Shown here one piece after another: positions 18,005-26,173 of a stretch of 64,000 nt of DNA. Origin of the DNA: Aliishimia sp963678085 (GTDB taxonomy: Bacteria > Pseudomonadota > Alphaproteobacteria > Rhodobacterales > Rhodobacteraceae); NCBI GenBank assembly GCA_963678085.1, contig OY782680.1, positions 1,674,001 to 1,738,000 of the forward strand, in the 5' to 3' direction. The position numbers were made by a program, and so were the translations under genes. The notes beneath the pieces were generated by a model. It had not been told where the DNA came from and searched no databases. It saw only the letters and a list, made by a program, of their open reading frames with translations. Each line of letters begins with the position of its first letter. Position 1 is the first letter of the stretch.

Positions 18005-18946
18005 ATGTCAGAGACGCGCCGTATGAAAGTTCTTATCATTGGTTCTGGGCCTGCGGGCTATACGGCGGCGGTCTATGCCTCGCGCGCGATGCTTGAGCCG
18101 GTTTTGGTGCAGGGGCTTGAGCCGGGCGGGCAGCTGACCACCACGACCGAGGTTGAGAACTGGCCCGGTGATACCGAGGTGCAAGGCCCCGATCTGATGG
18201 TGCGCATGGAGGCACATGCCCGCGCGATGGGCTGCGAGATTATCGGGGATATTATTTCCTCGATTGATTTTTCTGAGCGCCCTTTTGTCTGCCAATCCGA
18301 TAGCGGCACCACCTATGTGGCGGATGCGATTATTCTGGCAACGGGGGCGCGGGCCAAATGGCTGGGCCTGCCATCCGAAGAGAAATTCAAGGGTTTTGGG
18401 GTGAGCGCCTGCGCCACCTGTGATGGGTTCTTTTATCGCGGCAAAGAAATTGTTGTGGTGGGCGGCGGCAATACGGCCGTGGAAGAGGCGCTGTTCCTAA
18501 CCAATTTCGCCTCTAAGGTGACGCTGATCCACCGCCGCGACAGCTTGCGCGCCGAGAAGATCCTGCAAGATCGGCTGCTGAAAAACCCCAAGATCGAGCC
18601 GCTTTGGTTCCATGAGGTTGCCGAAGTGGTCGGCTCCGAAAGCCCACTTGGGGTGGAGGGCCTGCGCGCGCGGCATGTGGAAACCGGCGAGATCACCGAA
18701 ATTCCCTGTAAAGGAGTGTTTATCGCCATCGGCCATGCCCCGGCCAATGAGTTGGTGAAAGACGCGCTAGAGACCCATATGGGCGGCTATGTCGTCACCA
18801 AACCCGATAGCACCGCAACCTCGATCCCAGGCATTTTTGCCGCCGGAGACCTGACCGATCACAAATACCGCCAAGCTGTTACCTCCGCCGGAATGGGCTG
18901 TATGGCGGCGCTAGAGGTCGAGCGCTGGCTTGCTGAACAGGAGTGA
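18005..18946 (+). CDS. trxB: thioredoxin-disulfide reductase
   Basis: NADPH-dependent flavoenzyme of 313 residues that reduces thioredoxin in the cytoplasm. FAD motif GSGPAGYTAAVYASRA at the N-terminus, redox CATC in SACATCDGFFYRG (about residue 138), NADPH motif VVVGGGNTAVEEALFL, and the C-terminal FAAGDLTDHKYRQ are intact. ATG 18005 precedes the MSETRRMKV start; it is divergent from the Lrp gene and 9 bp before the DUF5071 gene. Confidence 0.96.
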   Translation: MSETRRMKVLIIGSGPAGYTAAVYASRAMLEPVLVQGLEPGGQLTTTTEVENWPGDTEVQGPDLMVRMEAHARAMGCEIIGDIISSIDFSERPFVCQSDSGTTYVADAIILATGARAKWLGLPSEEKFKGFGVSACATCDGFFYRGKEIVVVGGGNTAVEEALFLTNFASKVTLIHRRDSLRAEKILQDRLLKNPKIEPLWFHEVAEVVGSESPLGVEGLRARHVETGEITEIPCKGVFIAIGHAPANELVKDALETHMGGYVVTKPDSTATSIPGIFAAGDLTDHKYRQAVTSAGMGCMAALEVERWLAEQE

Positions 18947-18955
18947 TGCGGGGTA

Positions 18956-19348
18956 ATGTCGCTTCGGGCGTGCATTCCCAAAGACAAGCATGATGTTTTG
19001 GCTCTTGAGCGTGCGCGGGAGCTCGGGTTTCCCGCCCTCAACCCCGTATTGCCGGATTTGCTGGAATGGGTTCAGGATTTGAACTGGCCGGTGGCCCAGC
19101 CCACGGCCTCTCTGCTTGCTGGTGCCGGACATGAAATTGTGCCGCATCTCCAACAGATATTGGCGGGCAATGACGCGGATTGGAAATACTGGATATTGAA
19201 CGCCGTTATTGCCCATCTCAAGCAAGATGTTCTGCTGGCGCTGCAAGGGGATATAACACGTCTCGCGACCGAACCGGGGCCAGAGGATCTTGCCGAAGAG
19301 GTGAATATTGCGGCGAAAGAGATTTTAGCAGCCCGGCTGAGCGAATAG
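18956..19348 (+). CDS. DUF5071 domain protein
   Basis: Small soluble protein of 130 residues that matches the DUF5071 pattern: IPKDKHDV near the N-terminus, LPDLLEWVQDLNWPVAQP in the middle, then VPHLQQIL and WKYWILNAVI. It starts 9 bp behind trxB with a GGGG before ATG, so the two are probably cotranscribed. The family has no known activity; helical repeats suggest a binding protein. Confidence 0.75.
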   Translation: MSLRACIPKDKHDVLALERARELGFPALNPVLPDLLEWVQDLNWPVAQPTASLLAGAGHEIVPHLQQILAGNDADWKYWILNAVIAHLKQDVLLALQGDITRLATEPGPEDLAEEVNIAAKEILAARLSE

Positions 19349-19432
19349 CATAAGCGGGCGTTTTTGGTGGAGGGTGCAGAGGGGCTTCTGGAAAGCTGCG
19401 CGCTATCCCTTTAGCTTGGCGCTGTCAATCTT

Positions 19433-19480
19433 TGTTCTTGCGTGAACATAAAATCCGACCGATATGTTCGCGCGTGAACA
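19433..19480 (+). promoter_or_regulatory. two near-identical 16-bp palindromes (candidate operators)
   Basis: TGTTCTTGCGTGAACA at 19433-19448 and TGTTCGCGCGTGAACA at 19465-19480 share 14 of 16 bases and the pattern TGTTC-N6-GAACA. Their centres are 32 bp apart, about three helical turns. The second ends 15 bp before the GTG start of the HTH-Sat-CysC gene. A possible promoter (TGTCAA at 19423 and CATAAA at 19447, 18-bp spacing) overlaps the first palindrome, which would suit repression. Binding by the encoded winged-helix domain is inferred. Confidence 0.62.
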
Positions 19481-19495
19481 ATGTGAGTCGTCCTC

Positions 19496-21559
19496 GTGCC
19501 TGCCCAACTCTCTCTTGATCAAGAACAGATGTTCCTGCTGCTGCGGGCGGTGGATCTTGATGGGCAATCCTCGCAGCGCGCTCTGGCGGCGGCTGTGGGT
19601 GTGTCTTTGGGGCGGGTCAATACTTTGCTGCGTGGGGCTACCGAGGCTGGGCTGGTCCAGATCACGCAAAGTCAAAGCACAGATAAACGGGCCCGTATCG
19701 CCTATGCGCTCACGGCGCGCGGGGCAGGGGAAAAGAACCGTCTCACCACCCCCTTTTTGCAGCAAAAACTTGAAGAATACGACGCGCTACATGCCGAACT
19801 GACCGGGGCGCGCTCTGGTCTTACGCTTTTACCCAGTAGGAAAACACTTATGGAAAATAACCTAGTCCCCGTCCCCGAGCTCTATGTCAGCTACGACTCT
19901 GCGCAAAAGCTGAAAGTGGAGGCGGCCAATCTGGTGAGCCATGACCTCACGCCCCGCCAGATTTGCGATCTGGAACTGTTGATGAATGGCGGCTTTAACC
20001 CGCTCAAGGGCTTTCTGGGCGAGGCCGATTATAACTCTGTCGTGGACAATATGCGTTTGGCTGATGGCACGCTTTGGCCGATGCCGATCACGCTGGATGT
20101 CTTTGAAGACTTTGCCAATAGCCTAGAGATTGGTCAAGATATCGCGCTGCGCGATCAAGAGGGGGTGATCCTGGCCACCATGACCGTAAGTGATCGCTGG
20201 GAGCCCAACAAAGCCCATGAGGCGGAAAAGGTCTTTGGCGCGGATGATGACGCCCACCCTGCGGTGAATTACCTGCATAACACGGCTGGTAAGATCTATC
20301 TGGGCGGGCCAATCACTGGCATTCAACAACCCGTGCATTATGATTTCCGCGCCCGGCGCGACACACCCAATGAGCTGCGCGCCTATTTCCGCAAGCTGGG
20401 CTGGCGTCGCGTCGTGGCCTTTCAAACCCGCAACCCGCTGCATCGCGCGCATCAAGAGCTGACCTTTCGCGCCGCCCGTGAATCCCAAGCCAATCTGCTG
20501 ATCCATCCTGTTGTGGGCATGACAAAGCCAGGGGATGTGGACCATTTCACCCGCGTGCGCTGCTATGAGGCGGTGCTGGATAAATACCCCTCTGCCACCA
20601 CGTCGATGTCGCTGCTGAATTTGGCAATGCGTATGGCTGGCCCGCGCGAGGCGGTTTGGCATGGGCTGATCCGCAAAAACCATGGCTGCACCCATTTCAT
20701 TGTGGGGCGCGATCATGCGGGGCCGGGCAAGAACTCTGCGGGAGAGGACTTCTATGGCCCGTATGATGCGCAGGATCTGTTCCGCCAGCATCAGGACGAG
20801 ATGGGCATCGAGATGGTGGACTTTAAGCACATGGTCTATGTGCAGGACCGCGCGCAATATGAGCCCGCCGATGAGATCGAGGATAAGGACAATGTGACTG
20901 TCCTGAATATCTCTGGCACCGAGCTGCGCCGCCGTCTGGCTGAAGGGATTGAGATTCCCGAATGGTTCTCCTTTCCCGAAGTGGTGGCCGAGCTGCGCAA
21001 AACCCGCCCGCCGCGCAGCCAGCAGGGCTTTACCGTGTTCTTTACCGGCTTTTCTGGCTCGGGCAAATCCACCATTGCCAATGCGCTTATGGTCAAGCTG
21101 ATGGAGATGGGGGGGCGGCCGGTGACCTTGCTAGATGGGGATATTGTGCGCAAAAACCTGTCTTCTGAGCTGGGCTTTTCCAAAGAGCACCGCGATTTGA
21201 ACATCCGCCGCATTGGGTATGTCGCCAGTGAAATCACCAAAAACGGCGGCATCGCGATCTGCGCCCCTATCGCGCCCTATGCCACCACCCGCCGGGCCGT
21301 GCGCGAAGAGATCGAACAATTCGGTGCCTTTGTTGAGGTGCATGTTGCGACCTCCATCGAGGAATGCGAGCGGCGCGACCGCAAAGGGCTCTATAAGCTG
21401 GCGCGGGAAGGTAAGATCAAGGAATTCACAGGGATTTCAGATCCTTACGACGTGCCCGCCGATCCCGAATTGCGGGTGGAAACCGAAAATGTCGAGGTCG
21501 ATAACTGCGCCCACCAAATCCTGTTGAAACTCGAAAATATGGGCTTGATCAAAGCGTAA
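19496..21559 (+). CDS. winged-helix domain fused to bifunctional sulfate adenylyltransferase / APS kinase
   Basis: One open frame of 687 residues that carries, in order: a MarR-EPS-type winged helix (about 1-100, with SQRALAAAVGVSLGRVN as recognition helix and ARIAYALTARG as wing), ATP sulfurylase (about 120-500, with QTRNPLHRAHQ and HPVVGMTKPGD), and APS kinase (about 515-685, P-loop GFSGSGKSTIAN). The enzyme makes PAPS from sulfate. The first start is GTG 19496; a stop codon lies just upstream. ATG 19850 with its own AGGA ribosome-binding site would give a normal-length Sat-CysC alone, so two products are possible. The N-terminal helix-turn-helix strongly resembles the regulator at 56653. 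Confidence 0.86.
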   Translation: MPAQLSLDQEQMFLLLRAVDLDGQSSQRALAAAVGVSLGRVNTLLRGATEAGLVQITQSQSTDKRARIAYALTARGAGEKNRLTTPFLQQKLEEYDALHAELTGARSGLTLLPSRKTLMENNLVPVPELYVSYDSAQKLKVEAANLVSHDLTPRQICDLELLMNGGFNPLKGFLGEADYNSVVDNMRLADGTLWPMPITLDVFEDFANSLEIGQDIALRDQEGVILATMTVSDRWEPNKAHEAEKVFGADDDAHPAVNYLHNTAGKIYLGGPITGIQQPVHYDFRARRDTPNELRAYFRKLGWRRVVAFQTRNPLHRAHQELTFRAARESQANLLIHPVVGMTKPGDVDHFTRVRCYEAVLDKYPSATTSMSLLNLAMRMAGPREAVWHGLIRKNHGCTHFIVGRDHAGPGKNSAGEDFYGPYDAQDLFRQHQDEMGIEMVDFKHMVYVQDRAQYEPADEIEDKDNVTVLNISGTELRRRLAEGIEIPEWFSFPEVVAELRKTRPPRSQQGFTVFFTGFSGSGKSTIANALMVKLMEMGGRPVTLLDGDIVRKNLSSELGFSKEHRDLNIRRIGYVASEITKNGGIAICAPIAPYATTRRAVREEIEQFGAFVEVHVATSIEECERRDRKGLYKLAREGKIKEFTGISDPYDVPADPELRVETENVEVDNCAHQILLKLENMGLIKA
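19838..19852 (+). promoter_or_regulatory. internal ribosome-binding site and start of Sat-CysC
   Basis: AGGA at 19838-19841, then 8 bp, then ATG 19850 in the same frame as the fused gene. The product from here begins MENNLVPVPELYVSY, which is the ordinary N-terminus of Rhodobacteraceae Sat/CysC enzymes. This supports production of the enzyme without the regulatory domain. Confidence 0.65.
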
Positions 21560-21575
21560 AGACCGGATCAACATT

Positions 21576-21607
21576 GGGCCAGCTCTGGATAAAAGGGCTG
21601 GCCCTTT
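21576..21607 (+). terminator. hairpin after the Sat-CysC gene
   Basis: GGGCCAGC (21576-21583) pairs with GCTGGCCC (21597-21604), followed by only TTT. It lies 17 bp after the stop at 21559. The T-run is short, so termination may be weak. Confidence 0.55.
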
Positions 21608-21681
21608 GGGATCCTGTCAGGAGCGCTATTGGATGGTATCGTTGTGAAAAGCCATTCATAACCGATCAAAGTTTGAATAAT

Positions 21682-22299
21682 TCAGTTCTCGACCCCATAT
21701 TTCTGAAGTATCGCATCTAGCTCACGTTGATAATACGCTATGTATTGTAGATCTCTGTTTATACTTTGCCCCCAGCTTTCCACCCACTCAGCGGCGGTTC
21801 TGCCACCACTTAGAAACGAGCTATTTAATTCACCACTATTGGCGGTTTCTATCAAATGTTGGTCTCTTTCAATGCGCTGCTGGGCTGCTACAATGCTCAG
21901 ATATTGCCCAACAATGAGTTTCTTTTCGTGGTTTAACCTTTGCTCTTGACTGCTTGGAGTTTCTTCTAACCTCAACTGGTCACGAGCCTCTCGCAGCTTT
22001 TCCATGGTCGGCGGCGTTCCCAGGCTTTCATTGAATTTGGCAATCTCAGCAGGAAAGTCGATGTTGCCGTTAGCATCCAAGATGAAGTCTGAGGGCCGTG
22101 AGACGGCCCTCAGAAAATTGACTTCTGGTTCACCGTTGAAGTCTGATTGTTGAATTCGTTGAACCGCTTCGGCGCGTTGAATTTGGGCCTGGCTTTTAAT
22201 GTGCGATAATTCGACCCCCATGTTGCCATCAGAGCGCTCAGGCCGAAGGCCGCGCAGAGGGTGAGTCTGACCTTTAATATATGTTGGTGCTATTTCCAT
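21682..22299 (-). CDS. hypothetical protein, orphan
   Basis: Unrecognised soluble protein of 205 residues. ATG 22299 is chosen for the AGGAG 8 bp upstream; an earlier start at 22452 adds unlikely residues. The sequence is rich in Q, E and R with long helices, including a probable coiled coil around KLREARDQLRLEE to QYLSIVAAQQRIERDQHLIE. No signal peptide or membrane helix is seen. Its base composition is lower in GC than the neighbours, and it sits alone between Sat-CysC and pgeF, which hints at recent acquisition. Function unknown. Confidence 0.6.
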   Translation of the reverse strand: MEIAPTYIKGQTHPLRGLRPERSDGNMGVELSHIKSQAQIQRAEAVQRIQQSDFNGEPEVNFLRAVSRPSDFILDANGNIDFPAEIAKFNESLGTPPTMEKLREARDQLRLEETPSSQEQRLNHEKKLIVGQYLSIVAAQQRIERDQHLIETANSGELNSSFLSGGRTAAEWVESWGQSINRDLQYIAYYQRELDAILQKYGVEN

Positions 22300-22456
22300 T
22301 CTGGAGTCTCCTAAAGATTTGTCTTTGATAGGTTCCTCATTATGGGGCGCATTCACTTCAAAAACGTATATGCGCACTGTATTTTGGCAACCTAGTCCAT
22401 CGACCCAAGCAAATTGCCACGAAATTTGCGAGGAAAGTTGATGGATAAACAAAAGG

Positions 22457-22502
22457 CTAGTCTTCTGCTTTGTTCGTCAGAACGGGCGAAGCAGAGGACT
22501 AG
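22457..22502 (-). terminator. long hairpin with T-rich tail on the reverse strand
   Basis: CTAGTCTTCTGCTT at 22457 pairs with the mirrored AAGCAGAGGACTAG ending at 22502 (about 16 pairs, including two G-T). On the reverse strand it is followed by CCTTTTGTTT, so it works as an intrinsic terminator for leftward transcription coming from the pgeF side. It lies 258 bp past the pgeF stop, which leaves room for an untranslated or non-coding transcript. Confidence 0.6.
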
Positions 22503-22626
22503 CACCGTACGGTGGGTTTAGGGGATGTTGAGGGCTTTGTGAGACAAGGTCCGAGCAATTGCAAATTTACGTCGCCCTAAGACCTCCTGCATTCATAAGT
22601 CGGGACGAGGGGGGCGTGCTGGACAA

Positions 22627-22675
22627 GATGAGCAGAAGGCTTTCGACGGACGGTTTGGCACCCGTCCACCTCATC
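22627..22675 (-). other. possible multi-stem RNA structure
   Basis: GATGAG (22627-22632) pairs with CTCATC (22670-22675), enclosing a second stem GGACGG (22648-22653) with CCGTCC (22662-22667). On the reverse strand it lies upstream of the terminator hairpin at 22457-22502. I cannot match it to a known RNA family. Confidence 0.35.
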
Positions 22676-22759
22676 GCTTATACGCGGGCCCGCATGGTCC
22701 AGTTATCAGACGTCTTTCCCCTGGGCAGCGTGGGCTGCAGCCGGGGCATTTGGCGTGGT

Positions 22760-23515
22760 TCATAGGTGGATTGCGCTGATGAGGCGTCCGTAATCGGCCT
22801 CTTTCTTATGCACCGAGCGGCGATAGCTATAAAACAATTCCGGGTCAGAGTAGGTGCAGCGCGCCGCCCATTCGGCTGATTGCACCCCCGCCCCAAGCAG
22901 GCGCTCGATGCAAAAGCCGGGCAGATCAAATTGGGCACGATCTCCGTTCCCGCGTGCAAAAAAACGCAGCGCTGCAGGATCGGCGTCTTGGAAATTCTGC
23001 ACAAATTCGGGCCCAACCTCATAGGCGTCTTGGCTGATTGTCGGGCCGATGCAGGCGGCGATAGTGCTGCGTTTGGCGCCTAAATCCTCCATCGCCGCAA
23101 CGGTGTTTTCCAAGATCCCCGCGAGAGCCCCTTTCCAACCCGCATGGGCTGCGCCAATCACGCCCGCCTCTTGATCTGCCAGGAGCACGGGCGCGCAATC
23201 TGCGGTCAGCACGCTCAGCAAAATACCGGGATGTCGCGTGACCGCCGCATCTGCTTTTTGCCCCCGCGGCGTGCCAGGCTCTACGGTGATCACATCTGGA
23301 GAATGGATCTGGTGCAGGGAAAATAAGTCATCGCCCTGCAAGCCAAAATGCTCCACTACCCGGCGTCTATTATGCTGCACCGCGTCTTTTTGATCGCTGC
23401 TGCCTTGCCCGCAATTGAGCCCCGCAAAGATCCCGGACGAGCTGCCACCGACACGCGTGAAGAACCCGTGTGAAATCCCGTTGAGCCGTTCGCCAGTGAT
23501 CACATGCAATGTCAA
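22760..23515 (-). CDS. pgeF: peptidoglycan editing factor / laccase-domain protein (YfiH family)
   Basis: Multicopper-polyphenol-oxidase-fold protein of 251 residues; characterised relatives correct wrongly built peptidoglycan precursors or act on purine nucleosides. Family signatures: HGFFTRVGGSSSGIFAGLN near the N-terminus, LHQIHSPDV, TADCAPVLLAD, and AHAGWKGALAGIL (about residue 121) with the metal-binding histidine and cysteine. The start is a TTG (23515), supported by AAGGA 8 bp upstream. Third gene of the lgt-midA-pgeF run on the reverse strand. Confidence 0.88.
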   Translation of the reverse strand: MTLHVITGERLNGISHGFFTRVGGSSSGIFAGLNCGQGSSDQKDAVQHNRRRVVEHFGLQGDDLFSLHQIHSPDVITVEPGTPRGQKADAAVTRHPGILLSVLTADCAPVLLADQEAGVIGAAHAGWKGALAGILENTVAAMEDLGAKRSTIAACIGPTISQDAYEVGPEFVQNFQDADPAALRFFARGNGDRAQFDLPGFCIERLLGAGVQSAEWAARCTYSDPELFYSYRRSVHKKEADYGRLISAIHL

Positions 23516-23525
23516 TATCTGGTCC

Positions 23526-24587
23526 TTATGCGCGCTTCCCCGTGGAGAGTCCTGGGGGGATGATTTTATTGAATATTCCGATCACTTTAAAGAGATGCCC
23601 CATTTCGCCCGGATGGGTCAAGCGTCGATGCGCCGCGATATGTTGCTCAAGCTTAGCACCGGAGAGGCTTTGTGCCAAGGCTTGCGCGCGCGCGGTAATT
23701 CCGAGCCGCTCCAGAAACACGCCTTGCGGGGTCATTTCGGTGACGCTGGCCGCAGCGCTGGCCTGGGTGATGGCTTCAAAATCCACATGGGCGGTCAGAT
23801 CCGCGGTGCCGGGCGCGTGCAGGGGATGTTGGGGTTTGTGGCCCTTGAGCGCTTGCAACGTATCGCCTTTGCTGCGCCAATCGCCGTAATCAAGGATGAG
23901 CGCTGCGCCGCCAAATTCTGCGATCCGCTCGGATATGGTTTGCACGATGGCGGGCAGGGCGGGGCAAAGCTCGACAATATCGCCCGGCTTGGTATCGGTC
24001 AGGCGGTGGGAAAGGGCCGGTTGCATCTGTTCTTGGGCAAGCCCGAAGCTGAGCGCCTCCCCCTCAAGCCCCACTCGGATTTCTTGCCAGCCCTTCGCGC
24101 CGCGCTGAAATTGCCGAATGGGTAGGGCATCAAAGAACTCATTGGCGACCAGGAAAAGCGGACCGGCGGGCAAATCCTCGACCCTCTCCACCCAAGTGAC
24201 GGCATGGCCTTTCAGCGTCTTTTCTTGCACCTTGCGCAGACCCGCTGAGGCCTCCACCAGCACGATCTGCGGTTTGAACTGGGGCACACCTTGCGCTGCG
24301 CGCAGCATATCGGCCATGAGCGTGCCGCGCCCTGGTCCAAGCTCGGCCAATATGAAGGGCTCGGGCGCGCCGTGATCCAGCCAGCTTTGCACGAGGCACA
24401 GGCCAATAAGCTCGCCAAACATTTGCGAAATCTCAGGGGCCGTGGTGAAATCCCCATCTGCGCCAAAGGGCATGCGTGTGCTATAATAGCCAAATTCTGG
24501 ATTGAGCAGCGCCTCAGCCATATAATCGGCCACGCTAATCGGCCCCTCGGCGATGATGCGGCGTTTTAGGATGTCAGAAAGGCTCAT
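23526..24587 (-). CDS. MidA/NDUFAF7-family SAM-dependent methyltransferase
   Basis: Methyltransferase of 353 residues in the family of mitochondrial NDUFAF7, which methylates an arginine of a complex I subunit during assembly. Motifs: FGYYSTRMPFGADGDFTTAPEIS split across the N-terminal part, SAM-binding LAELGPGRGTLMADMLRA (about residue 98), and LILDYGDW further on. ATG 24587 overlaps the lgt stop as ATGA. With the Mth938/NDUFAF3-like gene at 13723 it is one of two complex-I-assembly homologues in the window. Confidence 0.88.
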   Translation of the reverse strand: MSLSDILKRRIIAEGPISVADYMAEALLNPEFGYYSTRMPFGADGDFTTAPEISQMFGELIGLCLVQSWLDHGAPEPFILAELGPGRGTLMADMLRAAQGVPQFKPQIVLVEASAGLRKVQEKTLKGHAVTWVERVEDLPAGPLFLVANEFFDALPIRQFQRGAKGWQEIRVGLEGEALSFGLAQEQMQPALSHRLTDTKPGDIVELCPALPAIVQTISERIAEFGGAALILDYGDWRSKGDTLQALKGHKPQHPLHAPGTADLTAHVDFEAITQASAAASVTEMTPQGVFLERLGITARAQALAQSLSGAKLEQHIAAHRRLTHPGEMGHLFKVIGIFNKIIPPGLSTGKRA

Positions 24588-25462
24588 GGCGCAGGTTTTG
24601 CGCGCGTGATCAGCCAAGCCCCAAGCAGGATCATCGGCAGCGATAGGATCTGCCCCATAGTCAGCCCATAGCCGCCAAAATGTAGCGCGAGCCCAAGTGG
24701 GTTTTCGGGCAAAGAGACGAATTGCGCATCCGGTTGGCGCACGAATTCAACCACGAACCGCGCCAGCCCATAGCCCGCGAAAAACACCCCCGTCAGCAAT
24801 CCAGGCCGCTTAAACCCGCCGCGCCCCCACGCCAGCCAAAGCAGGATTGTGCCCAGCACCAGCCCCTCAAGCAGCGCCTCATAGAGCTGCGACGGATGGC
24901 GCGCGCACAGGCCTACAACGCCGGGACAGTGTTGCGCCGCTTGTCCTGGAAAGATCACCCCCCAGGGCAGATCGGTCGCTCGCCCCCAAAGCTCGGCATT
25001 GATGAAATTGGCAATGCGGCCCAAGAACAACCCAATGGGCGCAGCAATCGCAACCGCGTCCCCTACGCTTAGGGCCTGCAGTCCTTTTTGGCGGGCAAAG
25101 AGCCAGATCGCGACAATGACCCCCAGCATGCCCCCATGAAAGGCCATGCCGCCTTTCCAGACCATGATGATCTCAGCCGGGTTCGCCAAATAATAGCTCG
25201 GGTTATAAAACAGCACCGAACCCAAACGCCCACCAAGGATCACACCAATGATGATTGGGGTCAGCATCTCTTCGGTTTGCGCCAGCGAAATGGGGGGCGT
25301 GTTTTGCGGCCAAAGCCGGTCCGCGCGCAGCACGCGATTGACCAGCCGCCAGCCGATCAAAATGCCAGCGATATAAGCCAGCGCATACCAGCGCAGCGCC
25401 AGCTCAAGGCCAAAGACAGAGATCGAGAAAATCTCGGGCGAGATATTTGGAAACGGAATCAT
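24584..25462 (-). CDS. lgt: prolipoprotein diacylglyceryl transferase
   Basis: Integral membrane enzyme, 292 residues, that transfers diacylglycerol to the lipobox cysteine of prolipoproteins. Seven or so membrane helices; the Lgt signature GRIANFINAELWGR (about residue 146) and HPSQLYEALLEG (about residue 195) are intact. ATG 25462 follows GAGGGG; an upstream start at 25534 adds unrelated residues. Heads the leftward unit and is divergent from ubiK. Confidence 0.95.
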   Translation of the reverse strand: MIPFPNISPEIFSISVFGLELALRWYALAYIAGILIGWRLVNRVLRADRLWPQNTPPISLAQTEEMLTPIIIGVILGGRLGSVLFYNPSYYLANPAEIIMVWKGGMAFHGGMLGVIVAIWLFARQKGLQALSVGDAVAIAAPIGLFLGRIANFINAELWGRATDLPWGVIFPGQAAQHCPGVVGLCARHPSQLYEALLEGLVLGTILLWLAWGRGGFKRPGLLTGVFFAGYGLARFVVEFVRQPDAQFVSLPENPLGLALHFGGYGLTMGQILSLPMILLGAWLITRAKPAP

Positions 25463-25554
25463 GGCCCCTCGTTCGCAAGGGGGTGCGGCGAAGTCAACCT
25501 TGCAGGCAGCGCGCGCTACCCCCATATGAGGCACAGGCGCAAAGGAGTGTGATG

Positions 25555-25797
25555 ATGCAAACCCGGTCCAAGATTTTTGATGATGTCTCCCAGCTGATGA
25601 CCAACGCGATGGGCGTGGCGCAAGGGGCCCGCGATGAGGCGGAAAACGCGATGAAATCCATGATTGACCGCTGGCTGGCGGATCGCGATTTTGTCACCCG
25701 CGAAGAGTTCGACGCGGTGCGCGCCATGGCGCAAAAGGCCCGCGAAGAGAACGAAGCGCTTAAGGCGCGCCTTGATGCGCTTGAGGGTAAAGGGTAA
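25555..25797 (+). CDS. ubiK: ubiquinone biosynthesis accessory factor UbiK
   Basis: Small helical protein (80 residues; formerly YqiC/BMFP) that assists ubiquinone synthesis under aerobic conditions. Begins MQTRSKIFDDVSQLMTNAMG and ends in a coiled coil around MAQKAREENEALKARLDALE. AAGGAG precedes a double ATG; 25555 gives the better 7-bp spacing, 25552 is also possible. Divergent from lgt. Confidence 0.85.
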   Translation: MQTRSKIFDDVSQLMTNAMGVAQGARDEAENAMKSMIDRWLADRDFVTREEFDAVRAMAQKAREENEALKARLDALEGKG

Positions 25798-26173
25798 GGC
25801 GCTGTTCTTTCTACATAAATTTTCTGCTGCTCTATTGGCACTTGCTCTCCCTTTCACGGCAAGCGCTGGTGAGACACGCTGCGGGTGGTTTGAGAACCCT
25901 ACGCCCGCGAACGCTTGGCTCACGGATGCGGATGGGGAATGGGTGCTTTCACTGCAAGGGCAGGGCCCCGTTCCCGGGCTGGACCAGCACTGGCCTGATT
26001 TCCCAGAGGATCAGTGGGTCAACGTTCAGGCAAACGGTCGCGGTTTCGGCTGTGCTTGTTTCACCGGAGAGTTCCGGGCCGATAAGGTGATAGAGATCGT
26101 CGCAAGCAAAGCCCTGCCCCTTAAGCAATGCATTGAAGACCGGGATCTTTCATTTCCCGAGCTGCCCTGGTAA
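25775..26173 (+). CDS. DUF4087 domain protein, first copy
   Basis: Exported protein of 132 residues: basic start, hydrophobic signal (KFSAALLALALPFTASA) and a mature part that fits DUF4087, with ETRCGWFENPTPANAWLTDA and WVNVQANGRGFGCACFTGEF. Four cysteines (CGW, GCAC and a later KQCIED) suggest disulfides. It starts inside the end of ubiK. A 19-bp sequence containing its stop is duplicated immediately downstream. A second member follows at 26297. The function of the family is unknown. Confidence 0.8.
   Translation: MRLRVKGKALFFLHKFSAALLALALPFTASAGETRCGWFENPTPANAWLTDADGEWVLSLQGQGPVPGLDQHWPDFPEDQWVNVQANGRGFGCACFTGEFRADKVIEIVASKALPLKQCIEDRDLSFPELPW

Larger units (their letters stand above)
22300..22759. 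other. 460-bp ORF-free gap with structured DNA
   Basis: No convincing gene is seen in either direction; the possible short frames have no family-like residues. The gap contains a terminator-like hairpin at 22457-22502 and a multi-stem structure at 22627-22675. It could hold a small RNA read on the reverse strand. Confidence 0.5.

Noticed and set aside
19433..19480. Alphaproteobacterial LexA box
   Set aside because: LexA sites of the group are direct repeats with GTTC-N7-GTTC; here the arms are inverted (TGTTC-N6-GAACA).
22559..22765. 68-residue forward frame in the pgeF gap
   Set aside because: Its composition does not look coding, it has no ribosome-binding site, and it overlaps the structured region and the pgeF stop.
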